This document shows positions 6,893 through 12,529 of a stretch of 12,529 nt of DNA, piece after piece. The notes beneath the pieces were generated by a model. That model had not been told where the DNA came from. It was given only the letters and a program-made list of their open reading frames with translations, and made no database searches. The DNA is taken from positions 1 to 12,529 of the forward strand of contig WGSL01000058.1 in assembly GCA_014871665.1 (NCBI GenBank), given 5' to 3'. Origin of the DNA: Collinsella sp. GTDB lineage: Bacteria > Actinomycetota > Coriobacteriia > Coriobacteriales > Coriobacteriaceae. Within the stretch, counting starts at the first letter, position 1, and each line of letters begins with the position of its first letter. A program made the translations under genes and the position numbers.

Positions 6893-8165
6893 GAACCTCC
6901 CTGCGTGCATGGACCAAGCCGGAATCATCGACTCCGATGATAGCAACATCGAGCAGGCACGGGGCTGTAAGTCCACAGGTATCGTCAAGACGGGCATGAT
7001 GGAACGAGCCGAGCGTCAGGTTGTCGCCATACTCGAGCACGGCACGCTCGACCGTGCCCACGCGACGGCGAGCGTCGGCAATAGCGAGCTCCTGTGCAGC
7101 GGCCCGCATACGGCGGCTGCGCTCGGCCATAACCTCGGGCGGAACCTGGTCGGGCATGTCGGCAGCAAGGGTACCGGGACGCTTGCTGTAGCGGAACACG
7201 TGCATACGCGAGAAACCCACACGGCGGCACAGCGCCAGCGACTCCTCGAACTCCTCGTCCGTCTCGCCAGGGAAGCCGACAATAACGTCGCAAGAAAGTG
7301 ACGCCTGTGGCAGATTGGCGCGAATCATACGCACCGTGTCCTCAAAGGCCTCCGCACTATAGGGACGGCCCATGCGATGCAGGGTCGCCGTGCAGCCGGA
7401 CTGCACGGGCAGGTGCAAAAACGGGGCGATACGCTGCGGAAAGCGCGCCATAACCTTAAGCAGGCGCTCAGAGATATCCATGGGCTCAACCGAGGAAATG
7501 CGCACATGCGGGATAGACGTGCGCTCCATGATGGCCTCGAGCAGCTCATCGATTTCGACATGCTCGTCGGTCGCGCTCTTGCCATCGTAGGCGCCCAGGT
7601 TCACACCGGTCAGCACCACCTCGGGCACGCCGGCCTCCTGGGCCTCGCAAACTTGCTCGAGCACGGACTCAACGGGCACGGAGCGCTCGGGGCCGCGTGC
7701 CTTCCACACAATGCAATAGGTGCAGCGATGGTTGCAGCCGTCCTGAATCTTCACGCCCAGGCGAGAGCGACCGAGCGCATCGACCACCTCGCCATCGCTG
7801 CAGGCGGGAACGCTATCGGACTCAACGCCCAACACCTCGCAGACACGTTCGGCGACATCGATCTTGGACGGCTCGGCGATCACGCGATCCGAAAGCTCCA
7901 ACAGCTCCTCGGGATGTAAATTGACCACGCAACCAGTCACAAGCACATAGGGCTCGTTAGGATGGGCCAGCGCATGACGGACGGCCTTACGGGTCTTGGC
8001 CTCGGCCTCGCCCGTAACGGCACAGGTGTTAATGACGATCAGATCGGCATCCTGGGGATCCACAATAGCAAAGCCCAGACGCATAAGATCGGCAGTGATA
8101 CGGTCAGACTCAACCCGGTTGACGCGGCAGCCGAGGTTGACGACGGAAATATGGGGTGCGAGCAC
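6873..8165 (-). CDS. mtaB: tRNA t6A37 methylthiotransferase MtaB
   Basis: A radical-SAM iron-sulfur enzyme that converts t6A at position 37 of ANN-decoding tRNAs to ms2t6A. The N-terminal methylthiotransferase domain has its three cluster cysteines (C13 in NLGCRVN, C48 in INTCAVTG, C79 in VTGC). The radical-SAM motif is CNHRCTYC (C144, C148, C151), followed by the ARG-containing segment typical of this family. The C-terminal part from about 370 resembles a TRAM-type RNA-binding domain. The GTG start at 8163-8165 has AAGGAG five bases upstream, and the ribosome site overlaps the dnaJ stop. MtaB rather than MiaB is favoured by the N-terminus, the 430-residue length and the dnaJ-mtaB-phoH context known from Bacillus. 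A general MiaB-like annotation is the alternative. Confidence 0.93.
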   Translation of the reverse strand: MLAPHISVVNLGCRVNRVESDRITADLMRLGFAIVDPQDADLIVINTCAVTGEAEAKTRKAVRHALAHPNEPYVLVTGCVVNLHPEELLELSDRVIAEPSKIDVAERVCEVLGVESDSVPACSDGEVVDALGRSRLGVKIQDGCNHRCTYCIVWKARGPERSVPVESVLEQVCEAQEAGVPEVVLTGVNLGAYDGKSATDEHVEIDELLEAIMERTSIPHVRISSVEPMDISERLLKVMARFPQRIAPFLHLPVQSGCTATLHRMGRPYSAEAFEDTVRMIRANLPQASLSCDVIVGFPGETDEEFEESLALCRRVGFSRMHVFRYSKRPGTLAADMPDQVPPEVMAERSRRMRAAAQELAIADARRRVGTVERAVLEYGDNLTLGSFHHARLDDTCGLTAPCLLDVAIIGVDDSGLVHARREVHGSLED

Positions 8166-8174
8166 GCGGGCTCC

Positions 8175-9323
8175 TTAATCGAGGATATCGTCGAGGGCAC
8201 TCTTGATACGGTCGGTCACCGACTTCTTACCAGAAGCGACGTCATCGCCCATCTCATCGGCAAAAGCACGGAGCAGTTCGCGTTGCTTATTGGAAAGATT
8301 GGTGGGAACGACCACGCGCAGTTGCACGATCAGGCGGCCACGCGAACCGCCACCGCCAATGCGCGGCATGCCGTAATTATTGACGCTCACGGTGTCGCCG
8401 TACTGGGCGCCGGCGGGAACCGTCACCTTAACGACCTCGTCGGGCATAATGCCCTCGACCTCGATCTCGCAGCCGAGCGCAGCCTGCGCAATCGAGATAT
8501 CGCTCACCAGGTACAGGTCGTCACCGTTGCGCTTAAAGCGCTCATGGTCGGCAACGCGCACGTTGACAATCAGGTCGCCCGAAGGCTCGCCGCGAAGGCC
8601 GGCCTCGCCAAAGCCGCTCACACGCAGCTGGCGACCGGTCGAAACGCCGGCGGGAATATCGATGTCGATCTTTTCGTGCGAAGGCGTGCGGCCCTGGCCG
8701 TCACAGGTCTCGCAGGGATGATCGATGACCGTGCCCTCGCCGTGGCAGTCGGGGCAAGGCGAAGAGGACTGGACCTGGCCCAAAAAAGAGCGCTGGACCG
8801 TGGTGACATAGCCCGTGCCGTGGCAGCGGCTGCACTGTTTTTCGGTCGCACCGTCAGCCTTGCCCGTACCGTTGCAATCCTCGCAGGGAGCAAGGCGGTC
8901 ATAGCTGATCGTCTTTTTGCAGCCGAGCGCCGCCTCCTCGAGCGTCACCGAAAGCGAGATGGCCATGTCACGTCCGCGACGACGCTCACGACGGCTGCGG
9001 GCGCCACCGCCGGCACCGCCGCCAAAGAACGACGAGAACAAGTCGTCCATGCCCATGCCACCAAAGATATCGTTGATATCGACGTAGCCCGAACCACCAG
9101 GGCCGTCGGCAGTGCCGTAACGGTCGTAGTTAGCACGCTTCTGCTCATCGGAAAGAACGGAATAGGCCTCGTTGAGCTCCTTGAACTTGGCCTCGGCCTC
9201 GGGGTCGTCCGAAACATCCGGATGTACGGTACGGGCCTTCTTTAGAAACGCACGCTTAATCGTCCGCGCGTCGGCATCCCTGTCGACGCCAAGCACCTCG
9301 TAGTAATCCCTATTTTCCGACAC
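8175..9323 (-). CDS. dnaJ: chaperone DnaJ (class A Hsp40)
   Basis: A cochaperone that stimulates DnaK ATPase and delivers unfolded substrates. The 382 residues are the usual class A length and order. The J domain (about 5-70) has HPD at 34-36. A Gly/Phe-rich linker (73-106) follows. The zinc domain has four CxxCxGxG repeats, starting at C147, C164, C190 and C204. Two C-terminal substrate-binding domains run to a dimerisation end. The GTG at 9321-9323 is chosen because AAGGA sits seven bases upstream and the protein then starts MSENRDYYEVLGV; a longer frame would add 22 residues unlike DnaJ. No dnaK or grpE lies in this window. The 81-bp upstream gap shows no CIRCE or HAIR operator, so heat control is not evident. 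Confidence 0.97.
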   Translation of the reverse strand: MSENRDYYEVLGVDRDADARTIKRAFLKKARTVHPDVSDDPEAEAKFKELNEAYSVLSDEQKRANYDRYGTADGPGGSGYVDINDIFGGMGMDDLFSSFFGGGAGGGARSRRERRRGRDMAISLSVTLEEAALGCKKTISYDRLAPCEDCNGTGKADGATEKQCSRCHGTGYVTTVQRSFLGQVQSSSPCPDCHGEGTVIDHPCETCDGQGRTPSHEKIDIDIPAGVSTGRQLRVSGFGEAGLRGEPSGDLIVNVRVADHERFKRNGDDLYLVSDISIAQAALGCEIEVEGIMPDEVVKVTVPAGAQYGDTVSVNNYGMPRIGGGGSRGRLIVQLRVVVPTNLSNKQRELLRAFADEMGDDVASGKKSVTDRIKSALDDILD

Positions 9324-9404
9324 GACCGAATCCTTCCGACTTTCATTATTGTCACAGTGCGTCCTATACCCAAGCTGGGGCGGCCGCAAACAGAGGGTTT
9401 GATG

Positions 9405-10508
9405 TTATTGCATCCCGTAGGGCGAAAGCATCGCGCGCTGCGAACAGCTCGCGAACCAAACCGACACGAGCGCGAACATGAAGCCGTTGGCAAAACCGTT
9501 GGCAAACTGAATCGCACCGCGCTTCCACCACAACAGACTGCGATGAAGCACACCGTCCGAAAGCACCATGAACAGGCCCATGGCAAACGGAATAAAGCAC
9601 ATCACGGCAAAGGCCGAGAACACGCCCGAGATGGCCGAGAGTACCAAAAACGGCGCCACGATGCCCATCAGGTAAAAACCGGTACGAGCTTTGCCTTCCA
9701 AGCGCTCGGCCTCAACATGGGCGCGGCCGACCAAGTCGCCGCCCGCGGCACCGTTGGTGCCAGCATGACCCATGCCGCTAATGCGGACCTCGTCGCCATC
9801 GTGCGTGCCGGCAGGAAACTCAATCGTCTGCTCGGAGGTTACACGAGTACGACCGCTGCCTCCGCAATCAGGGCAGGGGTCGGCCACGACCTTACCGGAA
9901 CCGCCGCACTCGGGGCAGACCGACTGGAACGTGCCTGCACCAAACAGGAAGGACAGGTCGACGTCGATGTGACCGCGGCCGCCACAGCTCGGGCAGGTAT
10001 GGGCATGCTCAGACGAAACGGAGCCCGAACCGCCGCAGTTGGTACAGGTATCGAAACGCGTGTAGCGGACGGTCTTGCGGGCACCGCCCTTGGCCTCCTT
10101 GGCGTCGAGCTTAATATCGACGACCACGTTGGCGCCGTTCTCGGGATTGTAGGCAGCCTGCCCACGACGCTGCTGGCCCCAGGCGCCGCCAAAGGGAAAG
10201 CCGCCCTCAAAGGGATTGCCATAGCCCGTGCTGCCGGCGTAGCCGCCACCATAGGGGGAAGCCGTAGGAGCACCGGCAAAGGGATTGCCAGAACGCATGG
10301 CGTCGTAGCGCGCACGTTTTTGCTCATCCGAAAGCACGGCGTAGGCCTCGGAAACCTCTTTAAACTTTTCCTCGGCATCCGGCTCTTTGTTGACGTCCGG
10401 ATGGAGCTTGCGGGCCTTTTGCTGAAAGGCCTTTTGAATATCACGCGAGGTGGCGTCTTTGGAGACGCCCAGAATCTCGTAGTAATCTTTTTCGTTCATC
10501 GTCGCCAT
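9405..10508 (-). CDS. DnaJ-like protein with C-terminal membrane segments
   Basis: A 367-residue DnaJ variant. The J domain (7-70) has HPD at 36-38, followed by a Gly/Phe/Tyr-rich linker (73-120). The first substrate-binding domain holds four zinc repeats starting at C155, C172, C198 and C212, and ends near 265. The second substrate-binding domain and dimerisation region of class A DnaJ are missing. In their place is a hydrophobic tail with about three membrane segments (277-296, 298-318, 334-355). The basic loop LHRSLLWWKR between the second and third fits a cytosolic J domain by the positive-inside rule. The likely role, inferred, is recruiting DnaK to the inner face of the membrane. The ATG at 10506-10508 has AGGAGG nine bases upstream; Met4 is an alternative. 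Codon use in the tail matches the rest, so a recent frameshift is unlikely. Confidence 0.92.
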   Translation of the reverse strand: MATMNEKDYYEILGVSKDATSRDIQKAFQQKARKLHPDVNKEPDAEEKFKEVSEAYAVLSDEQKRARYDAMRSGNPFAGAPTASPYGGGYAGSTGYGNPFEGGFPFGGAWGQQRRGQAAYNPENGANVVVDIKLDAKEAKGGARKTVRYTRFDTCTNCGGSGSVSSEHAHTCPSCGGRGHIDVDLSFLFGAGTFQSVCPECGGSGKVVADPCPDCGGSGRTRVTSEQTIEFPAGTHDGDEVRISGMGHAGTNGAAGGDLVGRAHVEAERLEGKARTGFYLMGIVAPFLVLSAISGVFSAFAVMCFIPFAMGLFMVLSDGVLHRSLLWWKRGAIQFANGFANGFMFALVSVWFASCSQRAMLSPYGMQ

Positions 10509-10566
10509 GCGAGGCAACCTCCTGCTCACAGCAGCGTATATATTCCGGTAATTCTACCCGAGCGGC

Positions 10567-11799
10567 CTAAGCTAGATCCCAAAACAGCTCGAACAGAACA
10601 TTTCCATCGAGCCAGCCCAGGTGGGTCGGCGCCAGACGAGCGCGAACGTGGCCCGCGAGGACGTCAGCCGAAGTGAAGGGTCCCTCATGGACCCCGAGCG
10701 TCTCGGGCACCCAAGTAGCAAGACCCAATTCGAGCGCGCGATCGCAGGCAGCTGCCAGCCCATCGACCGGGATGACACGAGCCGCGCGAACCAACAGGTC
10801 GGACGCGATACCGCGCGTCATGCGACAAGCAAGCATCAGGTCTTCGGCCGCAGCCTCGCGCTGCGAGAGATATTCGGCCTCGAACGCCGTCGCGTCATCG
10901 TCACGTTGCACCAGACGCACGCGGTACGCATCGCCTCGAGAAGAAACACCGGGGAACAAACCTGCAAGACGGTCGAAATCCGCGGCGTCGAGCATGCCCG
11001 CGGCAGAACGCCCCAGGCCCAGGTAGCCCCGTCCGGTCCAGTAGGCAATGTTATGGGCGCACTCATGGCCGTCGAGCGCGTAGCTCGCCACCTCATACGG
11101 GTGATAGCCGGCGGCACCCAGGAGCTCGCGTGCCACGTCCATGCATGCGGCCTGAAAATCCTCATCAGGCTCGAGCGACTCGTCACGGCACGCCATGCGA
11201 TAAAGGGGCGTCCCCCCCTCGAGCGTGAGCGGGTAGACCGACACATGATGCGGAGCCGCCGCCAGCACGCCATCGAGCGTGCGCTGCCAGCTTACGGCGG
11301 TCTGCCCGGGAAGGCCACACATCAGGTCACACGACACATCGAGCCCAGCGTCCTTAACCGTCGTGATGGCGGCGAGCGCCCGATCGGCATCGTGAATGCG
11401 GCCGATGGCGGTAAGTTCGGCGTTATCGAGCGTTTGCACGCCCAGAGAGATGCGTGTGACACCAACCTTGGCAAGCGCAGCGGCAAGCTCGGCGGTCAGC
11501 GATTCGGGATTGGCCTCGCAGGTAAACTCAACGGGGGCACACGACGCACGAATACGCCGCGCCAGCTCCACCAAGCGCTCCCCCGCCAGCGACGGCGTAC
11601 CACCGCCAACATAGACGGTGCGGATCTGGTCAAAGGCCCCAGCTTTGCCAAAAGCATCGAGGCGCGCGAACAACTGCTCAAAATAGGCATCGAGCGCTGC
11701 ACCCAGCTCGCACGAAGCAAAACTGCGCGAGTCAAAGTCGCAGTACCGGCACTTTTGAGCGCAAAACGGCACGTGCACGTACAGCGCGGTAACGGCCAC
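10567..11799 (-). CDS. hemW: heme chaperone HemW (radical-SAM family)
   Basis: A radical-SAM family protein related to HemN, but thought to insert heme into membrane respiratory enzymes rather than oxidise coproporphyrinogen. The 410 residues have the cluster motif CAQKCRYC (C13, C17, C20) followed by DFDS, GGGTPS (65-70), EANPES (95-100) and the HemW-type heme-binding motif HNIAYW (249-254). The GTG start lies two bases after the dus stop. GGAGG, seven bases before the GTG, falls inside the last codons of dus, so translation is probably coupled. It sits next to the dnaJ genes, as hemW precedes hrcA and the dnaK operon in Bacillus. Many databases label such proteins oxygen-independent coproporphyrinogen oxidase, which the HNxxYW motif argues against. 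Confidence 0.95.
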   Translation of the reverse strand: MAVTALYVHVPFCAQKCRYCDFDSRSFASCELGAALDAYFEQLFARLDAFGKAGAFDQIRTVYVGGGTPSLAGERLVELARRIRASCAPVEFTCEANPESLTAELAAALAKVGVTRISLGVQTLDNAELTAIGRIHDADRALAAITTVKDAGLDVSCDLMCGLPGQTAVSWQRTLDGVLAAAPHHVSVYPLTLEGGTPLYRMACRDESLEPDEDFQAACMDVARELLGAAGYHPYEVASYALDGHECAHNIAYWTGRGYLGLGRSAAGMLDAADFDRLAGLFPGVSSRGDAYRVRLVQRDDDATAFEAEYLSQREAAAEDLMLACRMTRGIASDLLVRAARVIPVDGLAAACDRALELGLATWVPETLGVHEGPFTSADVLAGHVRARLAPTHLGWLDGNVLFELFWDLA

Positions 11800-11801
11800 C
11801 C

Positions 11802-12529
11802 TTAAGCCTCCAGCGGATGAGGGGGCACCGATTCGCCGGCGGCAAGGGCAGCCTCGCAGGCCACCACATCGCGCTCGATCTCATCGATCAGCGCCATAAA
11901 CTCCTCGTATGTGGAACAGCGCACCACATGGGCACGCCAAGCGGCGGCATGGGGCATGCCTTTTAAGTACCAGCTTGCGTACGTGCGGGCACGCGACATG
12001 AGCGGCAGGAGCTCATGCGTCAGCGTTAGGTGCTCACGCAGGGCGTCCAGGCGCTCGACGGAGCTGCGAGCCGGCACCGGTATGCCATCGAGCGCAAGGG
12101 CGCGAGCATCGCCAAACACCCACGGGTTCCCGTAGATACCGCGCGCGATAAACACCGCGCTGGCGCCCGAGTTGCGCAGATGCTCCGCGGCATCCTCGGC
12201 GGTAAACACGTCGCCCGAACCGATCACGGGAATCTCGACGGCATCTGCGACCTCATCGACGACCGACCAATCCGCCTGGCCCGTGTAGAGCTGCGTAGCG
12301 CAACGACCATGCACGGCGACTGCGGCAGCCCCTGCGCCCTCAAGCATCTGGGCAAATGTCGCGGCATTGCGGTCCTCGGCATAAAAGCCTTTGCGAATCT
12401 TGACGGTCACGGGCACGTGCGCCGCGCCCACCGCCGCCTCGACGATCTTCTCGGCCAAATCGGGCGTGCGCATGAGCGCCGAGCCCTCGCCCTTGGTAAC
12501 GACCTTGCGCGCCGGACAAGCCATGTTGA
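11802..12529 (-). CDS. dusB: tRNA-dihydrouridine synthase, DusB type (5' end missing)
   Basis: A flavin enzyme reducing specific uridines of tRNA to dihydrouridine. About 241 C-terminal residues are visible; the gene starts beyond the right edge, so the missing N-terminal part includes the first strands of the FMN-binding barrel. The visible part opens with NMACPARKV, the active-site segment with the catalytic Cys (its fourth residue). It continues with KIRKGF, VHGRCATQLYTGQADW, IGSGDVFTAEDA and ARGIYGNPWVF, all standard FMN/barrel motifs, then a helical tRNA-binding domain. HGRC replaces the more common HGRT. The Met at 12522-12524 lies inside the active-site motif and is not a start. It is the first visible gene of the operon and abuts hemW. 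The DusB subtype is likely from the general sequence but not proven. Confidence 0.92.
   Translation of the reverse strand, partial: NMACPARKVVTKGEGSALMRTPDLAEKIVEAAVGAAHVPVTVKIRKGFYAEDRNAATFAQMLEGAGAAAVAVHGRCATQLYTGQADWSVVDEVADAVEIPVIGSGDVFTAEDAAEHLRNSGASAVFIARGIYGNPWVFGDARALALDGIPVPARSSVERLDALREHLTLTHELLPLMSRARTYASWYLKGMPHAAAWRAHVVRCSTYEEFMALIDEIERDVVACEAALAAGESVPPHPLEA

Noticed and set aside
6893..6997. Upstream start for phoH
   Set aside because: It would place 35 extra residues, unlike any PhoH, fully inside mtaB. The ATG at 6890-6892 with AGGGAGG fits better.
9324..9404. CIRCE or HAIR heat-shock operator upstream of dnaJ
   Set aside because: Neither TTAGCACTC-N9-GAGTGCTAA nor CTTGAGT-N7-ACTCAAG, or a close variant, is present here or in 10509-10566.
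9405..9680. Frameshift or gene fusion explaining the membrane tail of the DnaJ-like protein
   Set aside because: No other frame here encodes a second DnaJ substrate domain. The tail keeps the GC-rich third-position pattern of the rest, and there is no separate start with a ribosome site before the membrane segments.
10547..10558. Promoter for the membrane-tailed dnaJ, with TAGAAT as -10 inside GGTAATTCTACC
   Set aside because: TAGAAT is a fair -10, but no acceptable -35 hexamer lies 16-18 bases upstream and no extended TG is present. The signal is too weak to list as a feature.

Overview
The window is GC-rich chromosomal DNA from what looks like a Coriobacteriia-type actinobacterium (Collinsella or a relative). 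This placement is an inference from protein style (TKxD-type Era, Actinobacteria-like MtaB and PNPase, Arg-rich PNPase tail), high GC, and a Firmicutes-like gene order. It was not checked against any database. No tRNA, rRNA, CRISPR array, insertion sequence or phage gene was seen.

Twelve protein genes, all on the minus strand, occupy positions 355-12529. In transcription order they are: dusB-type tRNA dihydrouridine synthase (5' end cut by the window edge), hemW, a DnaJ-like protein with a membrane tail, canonical dnaJ, mtaB, phoH, ybeY, dgkA, era and recO. After a promoter-containing gap come rpsO and pnp. From dus to recO most genes are separated by 2 to 15 bp or overlap. The two exceptions are gaps of 58 and 81 bp around the membrane-tailed dnaJ. 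This is probably one long operon with possible internal promoters. rpsO has its own leader and terminator, and pnp has a structured leader and ends at a strong intrinsic terminator at 301-327.

The content is housekeeping, centred on RNA and ribosomes: tRNA modification (Dus, MtaB), rRNA maturation (YbeY, Era), RNA decay (PNPase) and ribosomal protein S15. Chaperones (two DnaJ), heme trafficking (HemW), lipid-carrier or diacylglycerol phosphorylation (DgkA) and recombination repair (RecO) are added. The order follows the cluster known from Bacillus (hemW-hrcA-grpE-dnaK-dnaJ-prmA-rsmE-mtaB ... phoH ... ybeY-dgkA-cdd-era-recO), but hrcA, grpE, dnaK, prmA, rsmE and cdd are absent. A membrane-anchored DnaJ variant sits where hrcA-grpE-dnaK would be.

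The most notable observations are these: (1) the DnaJ variant keeps its J domain and all four zinc motifs but replaces the second substrate-binding and dimerisation domains with about three membrane segments; (2) PNPase has Tyr where the catalytic metal-binding Asp (E. coli Asp492) is expected; (3) Era has a roughly 60-residue acidic extension with no Lys or Arg; (4) the rpsO leader holds three complementary blocks able to form two exclusive hairpins. Positions 1-300 hold no convincing complete gene, but contain a hairpin near the left edge and an 81-bp imperfect palindrome.
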